The notes below the pieces were generated by a model, which saw nothing but the letters and a program-made list of their open reading frames with translations, searched no databases and was not told the DNA's origin. From Chryseobacterium gleum (lineage in GTDB: Bacteria; Bacteroidota; Bacteroidia; Flavobacteriales_D; Crocinitomicaceae): a stretch of 64,000 nt of DNA. A program made the position numbers and the translations under genes. Every line of letters starts with the position of its first letter. The first letter of the stretch is position 1. This document shows, piece by piece, positions 45,479 through 55,554 of this stretch. The stretch is from the NCBI GenBank assembly GCA_945862165.1, contig CAMAXI010000001.1, positions 62,001 through 126,000 of the forward strand, in the 5' to 3' direction.

Positions 45479-48400
45479 TTATTTAACCGCTATTTTAAAA
45501 TTATTTAAAAACCCATTTTCATTGTTTTTAATTTCTAACACATATACTCCTGCTACTACATTTGGTAAATGAACTTCATAGTAATTGTTTCCAGCTATAA
45601 CATCGTAATTATCTGTGAATATTTGTTGCCCAATTTCGTTAATTATTCGTATGATATACGTAGCATTGTTTTTTGCTTTTAAATCAATATGTATCAATTG
45701 ACTTGTAACTGGGTTAGGATATACATTCACATCTATTTCAGTATCCATTTGCTCTCCAACTACTTTCGCTGATACAATGTCGGAATAGGCAAACTTCCCA
45801 TCAAAATCGGTTTGTTTTAAGCGGTAATACGAAACTCCTGTGTATGGACTTGCATCGTAGCCAAAGTAATACAAATTCGTTTTACTAACACCAGCACCAT
45901 CTTTAGTAAATACTTTCTCAAAGGTTTTACCATCTAATGAACGTTCGATCGTAAAGTAATCGTTATTTTCTTCCGAACCTGTTTCCCAATCCAAACGTAC
46001 TTTCTTCCCTTCTGCTTTCGCAGTGAAGTCAATTAACGTGATTGGTAATGCTTGAGGATCCTCTACGCTGAATGGGGAGAAGGAAGTGATGCCACTTCTT
46101 GAAATCGTATATGGTCCACTTCCGGATGCTGCACTACCGGTTTGTCTATCCCATGCACCATTTGTATAATGTGAGATGAAACAATTCAAACGATTAAATG
46201 CATTGGCTTGCGTTGGTGCTAACTCTTCCCCGGCATTCCATTGGATAGTCATTTCAATATTCGATCCAGAAGGTATTGCTTCTTCTACAAACCAGGTTCT
46301 ATCTACGGCGTGCATAATAGAAGCTCCACCAGAAGTTCCATTAGCTAAACGATTTGCAGCAACACGAACGGAGAAGTCATCTATGGTACCTATATTTTCC
46401 AATGTAATTGGTGTATATGACGAAGCGATTCCTACTGGGAAGATGATTTGCCCAGTAGCTCCACCAACACCTATATCACTTCGTTTAAGTTTACCAGTGG
46501 AGTTTGTAACGATATAATTCGATGCACTATAGCCTGTAATACTTCCTGAAGAACCAATGGTAAGGTTGTTTGCTCCTAGGATGATTTTGTTTCCTAAGGT
46601 TAAACTATTATTCACCACATGCGAGGATGCAAAAGTAAGCGCAGCATTGGCAATTAAATTATGGAAGGTAGTTGCCCCCGTAATAGTTGCTGCACTTGTA
46701 AATGAAGTTGTACCTGTACCAGCATTAAATGTACCGTTGTTCGTGAAATCCCCGTTGATAGTAGTAGTATAAGTAGACTGGTTTAACGTTGCACCTGCTT
46801 CGATAATTAAACTACCAACACATATATCTGCAGCTAATGTCGGGTGAGCACTTGCACAATTATTAATTGCGGAAATGATTATACGATTACTCGAAGTAGG
46901 TGTTGAACCAGCTACAGTATATTTAGTTCCGTCGTAGTACAGCCAATTTCCTAGAGTAGACCATGTGTTGGTGTTTCCTTTCCATACATAATCCCCTGTT
47001 GCTGGTATTGTATTTTTTGGCGCGATAAAACTAATGGTAACTTCATCTGTTGACGAAGCACACGATGCATTACTGATAGTCCAACGCAATACATACGTTT
47101 GTCCTAATTTTCCATTGAAAGTAGTGTTATAGGTAGATGCGGATGTTAAACTACCCAATGAGCCAGATTGTATCGTCCAAGTTCCAGAACCGATGGTTGG
47201 GTTATTACCAGCAAGAGTAACTTCCGAGATACCACAAATTACGGGACTCGTTTGGTTAGCACCTGCATCTGCAGGAGTTGGTGTTGCTTTCAAGGTTTGC
47301 GTACCACCAGCAGATGTTGTACCTGCGGTGTTACTTGTGGTCGTTAAATTGAAAGTAGTGATTGCATCTACTGCGATGGTATGATCGTTTGTTACACCCG
47401 ATGCTATGTCTGCCGTAATCCAGAAATAATACGTTGAACCGCTACTTAAAGTAGGGGAAGAAAATGCAGTAAAAGTTTCAGTCGTCCCATTTCCACCTGT
47501 AGGTGTTAAGGTTGCCAATGGAGAAGCAACTAATGAAAGATCATTCGTAGTACCGCCATACCATATTTTGAAATTCGTAACATCTGATTGAGCATATGTT
47601 CCGCCACTCGTTGTAAAACTTACATTAGTTAAATTACCCGTACCAACTGTGACAGCTAAACTAAAACTTTGAATGGGTACCTTCAAAGAAGATGTACAAT
47701 TATTTGCAGCAGTAACAGTATTTGATGCTAGTGTAATTGTTGAAGCTGAAATTACTTCATAACAGCCCACATCAGGGTTTCCAGACCTAGTAGTGCCGTC
47801 AAAATCATCAGAAGGAGCAGTTAAAGAAATAGGTGAAGAAATGGAAGAAGTACCATAATTCAAACAAGGTGAAGATCCAGTAATACTATAATTACCTCCT
47901 GCTGAGTTTGTAAATCCAAAATCTGTTGTTGTAGTACAATTTGTTTTAGTATTACCCCATACATTACCTGTGTACCCGATACAATTTACTGAGGTTATAG
48001 TTCCTGAAGATTGATCTACAATATCATAACCTCCATGTGAACCATATAAAATGGAATTTAGAATAGTTACACTTGAAGTGTTGTCCATATATAAAGGCAC
48101 ATTACAATTATTACTGTATTTTATTGTTGAATTAACAATCTCACCTGATCCACTATTTTTAAAAGCAATATCTCCATCATATTGATTATCTTGACATCTT
48201 AAATTATCATGAAATAAACAATTCTCTATTAAAACGTTTCCGTTATTACATATTGATGCGCCATCTTGAGAACCATTAGCTCTAGCATTTTCATTATTTG
48301 TAAATTTTGATTTGTAAATATTTACAGTTGATGAAGATCCGATATAAATTGCACCTCCACCTCCAGAACCACCACTTGTACTACACTTACATTTATAAAA

Positions 48401-51400
48401 ATAAACAGACGTTACATTAACAGTACCTGATGCCGTAATATATAATCCACCTCCTGAATAAGTCGTATGCACCGAAAGCTCATCCATTTCCATTATTTTC
48501 ATGTTAGAAATAGAAATGTTACTAGAAGTGCCAGATATAGCCATAAATCGGTTTCCAAAATCTCCATCAAAAATGGTTGATGAAATACCTGCACCAATTA
48601 TGGTAATATTTGATTTATTATTAATTGTTATATCATCTTGTATATATGTTCCAGCGGCAATATGAATTGTTGTTGACGAACAACTAACCATATCGATTGC
48701 TTTTTGGAGTGTTAAAAATGGTGTACCAGAAGTTGTTCCATTATTTGAGTCTGAACCTGTTGTTGCAACGTAGTAGGTATCGGCACCAGAACTTATTGTT
48801 ACAGAAGCTACTGTACTATATGATGTCCCTGAGCAACCTGAAGGCCCTCCTGTTATTGCAGCTCGATAGTATTTAGCACTTGTTATATTTGCCGTAGTGT
48901 AGGTTGCTGATGTTCCATTGCTTCCACCCACCGCTGTAGACCAAGCATCGGAAGCTCCATTATCATCTGACTCTTGCCATTGAATAGTTGCTCCTACAGA
49001 ATATCCAGAAACACTTATTGTTGTATTGCTTCCAGAACAAACACTACTTAATGTTGCAGTTGCTGTTCCTGGTTTTGACTTGGTAGAACCAAATGCAAAA
49101 CGAAGTTTTGAACCAGATTGGGTAGTAGCTGGTAATGATGTACTGTTTTTTAAAGAATACGTTGCAATGGAGGCTCCTCCTCTAGAAACATATGCAGTAT
49201 TATATGCTGAACCTGATGTAACAGCGCTTGTACTTGTTAAAATATTTAAATCACCCAAAGCCTCAGGTCGTTGTACAGTTACAACAATACTATTAGGGTT
49301 AGTAGTGGTTGATGAAGAATAAATCATATCCCAATATTCCGTAGTACTCAAATAACAAAAATCAGTACTTGAAATAGTGCCAGCAACATCAGTACTATAA
49401 GCCTCAATAGTGATTTTAGGATCAGTTGTTGAGGTAATACTATTTATAGTAACGGGTAAATATCTTCCGCCTTTACCTACATGAAAAGTAGGATAAGGTG
49501 TTAATACCAAAGAAGTTCTAGCAATTGAAAATGGTCCGTTTACATAGGATGATGCAGCACCACCAGAAATAGAACCAGTAGAAGATAGTGTTAATGAATT
49601 TGTTGATGTTGTGGTTACAACTCCAGCCGAAAGGGTTAAGGTCCCACTTATTGTTGTAGCTTGTGAAAGCGAAACTCCTGTATTTGAAGCATTGATTGCT
49701 TGTGTGTTATTGATTACTAAAGATCCTGAGATGGTAGAAGGTGAAGAAGGTAAACCATTTCCAGTTACTTGTGCTACAACTCCATTATATTCATAATGGC
49801 CTCCTGTATTATACGTTTTTGTACCTGTGACTTGTACACTACCTGTTGAAGCTGATGTACTAATTCCTTGCGTATGCGCAGTTTTTAATGTTGCACCGGA
49901 TGAATTAGTAAAAGTTGGTGTAGTTGCAGAGGTTACATCTTTAATAATGTTGGTACCCATTATTAAAGTACCATTATTTATAAAGCTGCAAGCATTTGCG
50001 GTTGATCCACCTAATTCTATATCAGATTGTAAAGTAACTGTTCTACCAGACGAAATAGTCCAATTCCAATAAGCACCACCTCGATACGTTAAACCTGTTG
50101 GTAGTTTTATATCATTACTTCCAGTACCTGTTAAATTTATTGTTGCTATAGCTGCAGATGTATTCCCTGCATTTCCGGAAGTAAACATGGGACCTGTTGA
50201 CCAGTCTATACTTCCTTTGATGTTATAAGTAATTCTATGACCAGAAAATATACCTGCTAAATAATAAGCAACACCATTAGATGGGGTACCTGAAGAAGTA
50301 AAATTTCCATCTATATTAATCGTTGATGTGGTATTAGCAGTGCCAGATGAAAGGGTATAATTCCCTCCATCTACTGTAACATTACCAGTTACAGTTATAG
50401 TTGAAGTACCTGTTGATGAAGCAATATCAAATGTTCCACTATTGATATCTAAATTACCTGTAGGTCTAAAATTTGTGGTTCCTGTTGACGAACCTACATA
50501 AAAGGTACCACTGTTAATCGTAACGTCATTAACATTGAAAGTTGCAGTACCTGATGAGTTGTTTAAATATACTGAACCTGTACTCAATGTTAAGTCTGCA
50601 ATAATATTTGTTGTTGAGTTATAGGAAGCTTTATGAAAATAAACTGTTCCACCAGAAATAGTTACATTCCCGCCAATATCACAAGTATATGTATTAGCAT
50701 ATGACGAAGCTTGATTTCCACCATTAAAAGTACCACCAGTAACAATAAAATCACCAGATATATTAATATCAACAGTTGATGTAGCGGTTTGACCAGCGTC
50801 AAAACAATTAATAGTTCCTGAATTTAAAATAAGCGTACCTATATTCATTGTAAAGTTTCCGTTATTCTTTGCTAATATAAGAGAGCCTGTTATATCTACA
50901 TTAAGACTATCGGTTACATTCATAGTTACAGTACTACTTCTTCCAATCTCCATATCGTTTCCAGATGATGTCATTCCACTAATATACAAATCTTGACAAT
51001 TTAGATTTACACCTGAAAAATCAATATCATTTGAGTATGTAACCCCTAGCCTCAACCTTCCAAATGTTTGAGAAAGTCCCCCAGGCACGGTTGTTATGGA
51101 ATACCCCGATAATTTACAGGTTGAGCTTGAATTCCAACTTGCAGTTGGGATAGTCGCATCAACTGTTTGATTATAGTATCCTGTTGCACCAAAAATAAGT
51201 GTTCCTGTTGTAGTAATATCTGAACTAACTGCACGATTATATAACCCATTCACAATAACATTTGCTCCAGACGAAATAGTTAGTGTATATGTACCACCTG
51301 AATTTTGCGTAAATGTACCACCTGAATTAATTGTAAAATCTTCACCCGTGCCATTTACAATAGTAAGCGCTCGAGATATCCCAGAATAATTTAAAACACC

Positions 51401-52210
51401 GCCGCTTTCAATTGTTAACTGATCTACAGATAAAGCACTAATATTCATAGAAATAGTATGTCCATTTCGAATTGTTATTGTATTGTTATCTGATGTAGGT
51501 GTTGCTGTAGCAGCAGACCATGTAGTTCCATCCGTGCTGGATTGCCAGGAACTGGTTGCATTCCAATTTCCTGTTGCCACTGATCTGTATCGAATTGCTG
51601 ATAATGGTGTCGTTGCTCCAGTAATAGAAGCTGCTTCTATTGTACCTGTAGCTGTAATAGTACCTGATGTTACAGTTAGACTCCCTTCAACATCTAAAGT
51701 TCCACTAACTGTAATAGTTGCACCACTTCCTGCTGATAAGCTCCCTCCAACGCTCAAGTCTCCTCCGGCTGCAACGGTAATAGCAGATGAATTACCTGTT
51801 GTCACATTTCCAGTGACTGCTAATGTTCCACTTCCTTGAACTTGCATAGTACTCCCATTGTCCAATTCAACAGACCCTATCGAAACAGACCCATTTGAGA
51901 TAAGTTGAAACGTATTTGCTAAATCTAACTTGCCTGTAATAATTAATGTTCCACCGCTATTTACGGTTATCCCATCCCCATTTTGTCCAGTCCAATCACC
52001 ACAAATTGTTAGAGTTACACCCGACTGAATGGTGACGAGTGTGTGGTTATCCATTGAGGCACCAGTATAACATGCATTTGATGAAATAATAATATCAGAT
52101 CCAAAATGTATAGCACCACCAGGAGTACAAGGCGAACATTGTGCCAAAAGATTAGATGTTACATTAAAATGTAAAAAGATTAAAACAATAAAAAAAATTA
52201 ATCTTTTCAT
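45479..52210 (-). CDS. giant T9SS-exported multidomain repeat protein
   Basis: Surface or secreted protein of 2243 residues; exact role unknown, adhesin-like by composition. The signal peptide is RLIFFIVLIFLHFNVTSNLLAQ (shown in part: IFFIVLIFLHFNV). About residues 30-480 are Gly/Ser/Thr-rich beta-helix-like repeats, then six units of 23-28 residues at about 480-640. About 1048-1140 is an Ig/PKD-like domain (VCSGSNTTISVSGYSVGATI). About 1145-1400 is a parallel beta-helix starting YYVATTGSDSNNGTTSGTPF. About 1492-1640 is a repeat-module domain, about 1647-1740 PKD-like, and about 2051-2150 a fibronectin-like stalk (ITLIDFTAKAEGKKVRLDWE). The last about 85 residues are a type A sorting domain (VNVYPNPV to IKNNENGFLNNFKIAVK). 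No enzymatic motif is seen. Confidence 0.9.
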   Translation of the reverse strand: MKRLIFFIVLIFLHFNVTSNLLAQCSPCTPGGAIHFGSDIIISSNACYTGASMDNHTLVTIQSGVTLTICGDWTGQNGDGITVNSGGTLIITGKLDLANTFQLISNGSVSIGSVELDNGSTMQVQGSGTLAVTGNVTTGNSSAITVAAGGDLSVGGSLSAGSGATITVSGTLDVEGSLTVTSGTITATGTIEAASITGATTPLSAIRYRSVATGNWNATSSWQSSTDGTTWSAATATPTSDNNTITIRNGHTISMNISALSVDQLTIESGGVLNYSGISRALTIVNGTGEDFTINSGGTFTQNSGGTYTLTISSGANVIVNGLYNRAVSSDITTTGTLIFGATGYYNQTVDATIPTASWNSSSTCKLSGYSITTVPGGLSQTFGRLRLGVTYSNDIDFSGVNLNCQDLYISGMTSSGNDMEIGRSSTVTMNVTDSLNVDITGSLILAKNNGNFTMNIGTLILNSGTINCFDAGQTATSTVDINISGDFIVTGGTFNGGNQASSYANTYTCDIGGNVTISGGTVYFHKASYNSTTNIIADLTLSTGSVYLNNSSGTATFNVNDVTINSGTFYVGSSTGTTNFRPTGNLDINSGTFDIASSTGTSTITVTGNVTVDGGNYTLSSGTANTTSTINIDGNFTSSGTPSNGVAYYLAGIFSGHRITYNIKGSIDWSTGPMFTSGNAGNTSAAIATINLTGTGSNDIKLPTGLTYRGGAYWNWTISSGRTVTLQSDIELGGSTANACSFINNGTLIMGTNIIKDVTSATTPTFTNSSGATLKTAHTQGISTSASTGSVQVTGTKTYNTGGHYEYNGVVAQVTGNGLPSSPSTISGSLVINNTQAINASNTGVSLSQATTISGTLTLSAGVVTTTSTNSLTLSSTGSISGGAASSYVNGPFSIARTSLVLTPYPTFHVGKGGRYLPVTINSITSTTDPKITIEAYSTDVAGTISSTDFCYLSTTEYWDMIYSSSTTTNPNSIVVTVQRPEALGDLNILTSTSAVTSGSAYNTAYVSRGGASIATYSLKNSTSLPATTQSGSKLRFAFGSTKSKPGTATATLSSVCSGSNTTISVSGYSVGATIQWQESDDNGASDAWSTAVGGSNGTSATYTTANITSAKYYRAAITGGPSGCSGTSYSTVASVTISSGADTYYVATTGSDSNNGTTSGTPFLTLQKAIDMVSCSSTTIHIAAGTYIQDDITINNKSNITIIGAGISSTIFDGDFGNRFMAISGTSSNISISNMKIMEMDELSVHTTYSGGGLYITASGTVNVTSVYFYKCKCSTSGGSGGGGAIYIGSSSTVNIYKSKFTNNENARANGSQDGASICNNGNVLIENCLFHDNLRCQDNQYDGDIAFKNSGSGEIVNSTIKYSNNCNVPLYMDNTSSVTILNSILYGSHGGYDIVDQSSGTITSVNCIGYTGNVWGNTKTNCTTTTDFGFTNSAGGNYSITGSSPCLNYGTSSISSPISLTAPSDDFDGTTRSGNPDVGCYEVISASTITLASNTVTAANNCTSSLKVPIQSFSLAVTVGTGNLTNVSFTTSGGTYAQSDVTNFKIWYGGTTNDLSLVASPLATLTPTGGNGTTETFTAFSSPTLSSGSTYYFWITADIASGVTNDHTIAVDAITTFNLTTTSNTAGTTSAGGTQTLKATPTPADAGANQTSPVICGISEVTLAGNNPTIGSGTWTIQSGSLGSLTSASTYNTTFNGKLGQTYVLRWTISNASCASSTDEVTISFIAPKNTIPATGDYVWKGNTNTWSTLGNWLYYDGTKYTVAGSTPTSSNRIIISAINNCASAHPTLAADICVGSLIIEAGATLNQSTYTTTINGDFTNNGTFNAGTGTTSFTSAATITGATTFHNLIANAALTFASSHVVNNSLTLGNKIILGANNLTIGSSGSITGYSASNYIVTNSTGKLKRSDIGVGGATGQIIFPVGIASSYTPITLENIGTIDDFSVRVAANRLANGTSGGASIMHAVDRTWFVEEAIPSGSNIEMTIQWNAGEELAPTQANAFNRLNCFISHYTNGAWDRQTGSAASGSGPYTISRSGITSFSPFSVEDPQALPITLIDFTAKAEGKKVRLDWETGSEENNDYFTIERSLDGKTFEKVFTKDGAGVSKTNLYYFGYDASPYTGVSYYRLKQTDFDGKFAYSDIVSAKVVGEQMDTEIDVNVYPNPVTSQLIHIDLKAKNNATYIIRIINEIGQQIFTDNYDVIAGNNYYEVHLPNVVAGVYVLEIKNNENGFLNNFKIAVK
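50290..50765 (-). repeat. six tandem 23-28-residue repeats inside the giant exported protein
   Basis: Consecutive units follow the pattern G(N/D)(V/L)x(I/L)xxGT(F/V)x...SSTGTxxFxV, for example VTINSGTFYVGSSTGTTNF, LDINSGTFDIASSTGTST and VTISGGTVYFHKASYNST, at about protein residues 480-640. The spacing suggests one beta-helix rung group per unit. Divergence between units means they are not recent DNA duplications. Confidence 0.7.
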
Positions 52211-52337
52211 TTTATTTTAATTTTTAATGTATTATAAAGATATAACAAATTTTAGCTTTTTTTACATAAAATTGATGTAATGAACATTTTAATGATTTTT
52301 CACAGAATATTATAATTCGCACAAATTTGATCTATCA

Positions 52338-52370
52338 ACAAAAAAGTCCAGACAAAACTGCCTGGACTTT
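52338..52370 (-). terminator. rho-independent terminator of pnp
   Basis: On the - strand AAAGTCCAG (52370-52362), loop of 10, CTGGACTTT (52351-52343) then more T. It lies just past the pnp stop. Confidence 0.8.
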
Positions 52371-52387
52371 CATTATTCATTTAAGAA

Positions 52388-54544
52388 TTATGCTTCTTTT
52401 GTTTCTGTAGAAACTTCTTCTTCTTTTCTTTCTGGTTTTGGAAGTAAGACCTTACGAGAAAGTTTCCATTTCTTCGTTTTAAGGTCTTTCCCCATCACTT
52501 TGAAACGAACTACATCTCCTTCTTTGCAAACATCTTCCATTTTAGCGATTTTCTCCCAGTTAAATTCAGAAATATGGATCAATCCATCTGTACCTGGTAA
52601 AATCTCTACGAAACATCCGTATGCTTGTAATGATTTGATTTTTCCTTCGTATTCAGCACCTTCTTCCACGATTGGAGGGAAAGCGATTTGACGAATTTTA
52701 GTCACGGCTGCTTTCATATCGTCACCATTGTTAGACATTACTTGCACACGTCCTTGACCACCCTCGATTTCTTCGATTGTGATTACAGTATTTGTTTCTT
52801 TTTGTAACGCTTGGATGATTTTACCTCCAGGCCCGATGATAGCACCAATAACTTCGTTAGGAACGTTGAACGCTTCAATACGAGGAGTTTGTGGTTTCAA
52901 TTCAGGATTTGGAACAGCAATTGTTTCCAAAATTTTATCTAAGATATGTAATCTACCTGCTCGTGCTTGCTCCAATGCTTGGATCAATACTTCGTAAGGT
53001 AAACCATCTACTTTAATATCCATTTGACAAGCAGTAATACCTGCAGCTGTACCCGTTACTTTGAAGTCCATATCCCCTAGGTGATCTTCATCTCCTAAGA
53101 TATCCGAAAGAACCACGAATTTACCACCTTCTGCAACTAGTCCCATTGCGATACCGGATACTGGCGCTTTGATTTGCACACCACCATCCATCAATGCTAA
53201 AGTACCAGCACAAACAGTTGCCATGGAAGAAGAACCATTGGATTCTAAAATTTCAGAAACTAAACGAATTGTATATGGATTATCGTCTGGAAGTACATTT
53301 TTCAATGCTCTTAACGCTAAATTACCATGTCCAACTTCTCTTCTAGAAGTACCACGTAATGGTTTTGCTTCACCAGTAGAGAATGGAGGGAAGTTATAGT
53401 GTAACATGAATTTTTCAGTTCCACGGAAAGTAACCCCGTCTAACAATTGTTCATCCATTTTACCACCTAACGTTAACGTAGTCAATGATTGCGTTTCTCC
53501 ACGCGTAAATACTGCAGAACCATGAACGATAGGCAAGTAATCCACTTCTGCCCAGATTGGACGAATTTCGTCGAATTTACGTCCATCTAAACGTTTACCT
53601 TCTTCCACCATTACTGTTCTCACTGCTTTTTTCTTCACTTCAGAGAAGTAAACAGAAATGAATCCACCGATTTCAGCTAATTCTTCTTCTGTATACTGTG
53701 CTTTGAATTCAGCTTTTACAGCATCAAACAATTCTGTTCTTTTCACTTTAGACGCTAAACCTTGACGGGCAACTTCTTTACATTTTTCAAAACAGAAATC
53801 GAAAACGTTTTTCTTAACTTCTTCGTTATGTGTTTCGTGATTGTATTCTCTTTTTACTGCAGCAACTGGAATTAATTTAGCTAATTCTAATTGGAAGTTA
53901 CATTGTTCTATAATTGCTTGGTGAGCCAATTTGATGATATCTACCATTTCCAATTCGGAAATTTCTTTCATTTCACCTTCCAACATCACGATATCTTTCA
54001 CTGTACCAGCAATCATAATATCGATATCCGAATTTTTCATTTCAGATACTGTAGGATTGATAACATATTCACCATTCACTCTACCTACTCTAACTTCAGA
54101 CATTGGTCCGTTGAAAGGGATGTCAGAAACTGCGATAGCAGCAGAAGCAGCCAAACCACATAAAGCATCTGGTTGGTGTTCTCCATCATACGATAACAAT
54201 TGGATCATTAACTGAACTTCCGCATGGTAGTCATCTGGGAATAATGGACGTAATGCACGATCCACTAAACGCATAATTAATACTTCACCATCCGAAGGTC
54301 TTGCTTCTCTACGGAAGAAACCACCAGGGATTTTACCAGCCGCAGCGAATTTTTCTTTGTAGTCTACCGTTAACGGTAAAAAATCTACTCCATCTTTAGC
54401 TGTAGGTGCTGCAACAACAGTTGCTAACATTACAGTTTCGCCCATTTGTAACACTACGGAGCCATCAGCTTGTTTTGCCAATTTTCCTGTCTCGATGGAG
54501 ATACTTTTCCCTCCAATAGTGATGGACTTTTTAACTATATTCAT
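52388..54544 (-). CDS. pnp: polynucleotide phosphorylase
   Basis: Phosphorolytic 3'-5' exoribonuclease and RNA tailing enzyme, 718 residues. Two RNase PH domains: the first from about residue 10 ([20 protein letters not shown]), the second around 305-540 ([35 protein letters not shown], and [17 protein letters not shown] with the catalytic acidic residues). A KH domain follows ([20 protein letters not shown], about 550-570), then an S1 domain ([20 protein letters not shown], about 625-645), and a short acidic tail. rpsO lies upstream but is separated from pnp by a toxin-antitoxin pair. Confidence 0.97.
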   Translation of the reverse strand: MNIVKKSITIGGKSISIETGKLAKQADGSVVLQMGETVMLATVVAAPTAKDGVDFLPLTVDYKEKFAAAGKIPGGFFRREARPSDGEVLIMRLVDRALRPLFPDDYHAEVQLMIQLLSYDGEHQPDALCGLAASAAIAVSDIPFNGPMSEVRVGRVNGEYVINPTVSEMKNSDIDIMIAGTVKDIVMLEGEMKEISELEMVDIIKLAHQAIIEQCNFQLELAKLIPVAAVKREYNHETHNEEVKKNVFDFCFEKCKEVARQGLASKVKRTELFDAVKAEFKAQYTEEELAEIGGFISVYFSEVKKKAVRTVMVEEGKRLDGRKFDEIRPIWAEVDYLPIVHGSAVFTRGETQSLTTLTLGGKMDEQLLDGVTFRGTEKFMLHYNFPPFSTGEAKPLRGTSRREVGHGNLALRALKNVLPDDNPYTIRLVSEILESNGSSSMATVCAGTLALMDGGVQIKAPVSGIAMGLVAEGGKFVVLSDILGDEDHLGDMDFKVTGTAAGITACQMDIKVDGLPYEVLIQALEQARAGRLHILDKILETIAVPNPELKPQTPRIEAFNVPNEVIGAIIGPGGKIIQALQKETNTVITIEEIEGGQGRVQVMSNNGDDMKAAVTKIRQIAFPPIVEEGAEYEGKIKSLQAYGCFVEILPGTDGLIHISEFNWEKIAKMEDVCKEGDVVRFKVMGKDLKTKKWKLSRKVLLPKPERKEEEVSTETKEA

Positions 54545-54602
54545 ATTTGATTAATTTACAATTTAATTTGCGAAACGAAATTACGACATTTTTTAAGATT
54601 AA

Positions 54603-54863
54603 TTATTTATAATGACCTTTTAATGAAAAAACAATGATTTTATCGCTTTCAACTTTATATACTATTCGATGTTCTAAATTAATTCGTCTTGACCAATATC
54701 CGCTATAATTTGCTTTTAATGCTTCTGGTTGACCAATTCCTTCAAATGGAGATTTACTTGTATTCTCTAATACTTGATAAATTTTCTTGACTAATTTAAT
54801 ATCATTTTTTACCCACCAACCTAAATCTCTCCACGCTGAAGGCATAAAAAGAATTTCAAGCAT
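54603..54863 (-). CDS. YoeB/Txe-type mRNA endonuclease toxin
   Basis: Ribosome-dependent mRNA interferase of the RelE superfamily, 86 residues. It resembles E. coli YoeB across its length: W and Y positions at the start (AWRDLGWWVKND), SPFEGIGQPEALKANYSGYW, SRRINLEHRIVY and the final KGHYK. The three residues known to act in YoeB (Glu46, Arg65, His83) align with Glu47, Arg66 and His84 here, so the toxin looks intact. Its start overlaps the antitoxin end by 8 bases, the usual antitoxin-first order. The pair stands between rpsO and pnp. Confidence 0.92.
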   Translation of the reverse strand: MLEILFMPSAWRDLGWWVKNDIKLVKKIYQVLENTSKSPFEGIGQPEALKANYSGYWSRRINLEHRIVYKVESDKIIVFSLKGHYK

Positions 54864-55071
54864 GAATCATTTTTTTTAACTCTTCTATACTCATTGGTGT
54901 TGGTTGCGTTTTTTTTGTCTCATACTCTTCAATACTTGAAAGAATTTTTGGATTTGTTATTTCATTATGTTCAAAGACCTTCACTTTTTTTACAAATGAA
55001 ATACTTTTAAAAAACTCTAATAAAAATGATAATTTATTGGAAGAAACCTCTAATTGAACAACATGTTTCAT
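54856..55071 (-). CDS. antitoxin partner of the YoeB-type toxin (not YefM-like)
   Basis: 71-residue acidic/basic protein that by position neutralises the toxin. It begins MKHVVQLEVSSNKLSFLLEF and ends with a helical tail (MSIEELKKMIHA) that could wrap the toxin. It does not show the YefM/Phd N-terminal DNA-binding motif. It rather resembles short Bacteroidota proteins (DUF2683-like, by memory) paired with Txe toxins. I start at Met 55071 because the -7 element at 55094-55101 gives a transcript beginning near 55087. An in-frame ATG at 55104 would lie upstream of the transcript. Confidence 0.8.
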   Translation of the reverse strand: MKHVVQLEVSSNKLSFLLEFFKSISFVKKVKVFEHNEITNPKILSSIEEYETKKTQPTPMSIEELKKMIHA

Positions 55072-55093
55072 ACTTTTTGTTTTGATTGAATAA

Positions 55094-55124
55094 CAAATAT
55101 ACAAAGGAATAGAATAATTAACAA
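55094..55124 (-). promoter_or_regulatory. promoter of the toxin-antitoxin pair
   Basis: On the - strand TTG (near 55124), 20-base spacer, TATATTTG (55101-55094). It lies downstream of the rpsO terminator, so the pair is an independent transcription unit. Confidence 0.6.
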
Positions 55125-55128
55125 GGCA

Positions 55129-55165
55129 TAAAAAAAGGCATTTGAATATTCAAATGCCTTTTCTT
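55129..55165 (-). terminator. rho-independent terminator of rpsO
   Basis: Perfect palindrome of 30 bases (55133-55162) with AAAAGGCATTTGAAT as one arm, followed on the - strand by a T-run. It lies about 20 bases past the rpsO stop. Confidence 0.9.
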
Positions 55166-55184
55166 TATAAAGATAACTGTGTTA

Positions 55185-55454
55185 TTAACGACGTAATCCT
55201 AATTCTTTCACGATAGCACGGTAACGAGAAATTTCTTTCTTTTTCAAGTAATCCAAAAGACTTCTTCTTTTACCAACTAATAATTGCAAAGAACGTTGTG
55301 TTCCATAATCTTTTCTATTTTTCTTTAAGTGCTCTGTCAAGTGAGAGATTCTGTAAGAAAATAAAGCGATTTGACCTTCTGCAGATCCTGTGTTTGTTTC
55401 AGATCCCGCGTACTTTGCGAAGATTTCTGTTTTCTTTTCTGGTGCTAAATACAT
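55185..55454 (-). CDS. rpsO: 30S ribosomal protein S15
   Basis: Primary 16S rRNA-binding protein of the small subunit, 89 residues as usual. Family signatures are [20 protein letters not shown] (residues about 15-34), [20 protein letters not shown] (about 35-54) and [20 protein letters not shown] (about 58-77) ending in [12 protein letters not shown]. It is monocistronic, with a textbook promoter at 55502-55532 and a perfect hairpin terminator. In many bacteria pnp follows directly; here a toxin-antitoxin pair intervenes. Confidence 0.97.
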   Translation of the reverse strand: MYLAPEKKTEIFAKYAGSETNTGSAEGQIALFSYRISHLTEHLKKNRKDYGTQRSLQLLVGKRRSLLDYLKKKEISRYRAIVKELGLRR

Positions 55455-55501
55455 TCCAATATTATTTAATGATTCTTATGTATGTCTACTTTAGACGGTT
55501 G

Positions 55502-55532
55502 CAAATATAGACATAATTTTTGTTTAACCAAA
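55502..55532 (-). promoter_or_regulatory. rpsO promoter, best consensus in the window
   Basis: On the - strand TTTG (55532-55529), exactly 19 bases, TATATTTG (55509-55502). Transcription would start near 55495, leaving a leader of about 41 bases. Confidence 0.8.
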
Positions 55533-55554
55533 CCTTTTTTCAATTTAGCACTTC

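Noticed and set aside
50290-50765. Possible CRISPR-like or satellite repeat
   Set aside because: Repeats are protein-level, diverged in DNA and without spacer structure; they code for solenoid units.
46176-51839. Several reading frames on the + strand opposite the giant protein
   Set aside because: They are shadows of Ser/Thr/Gly-rich codons, rich in Val/Ala/Pro and without start context or domains.
55072-55104. N-terminal extension of the antitoxin to 55104
   Set aside because: It would start upstream of the -7 element at 55094-55101.
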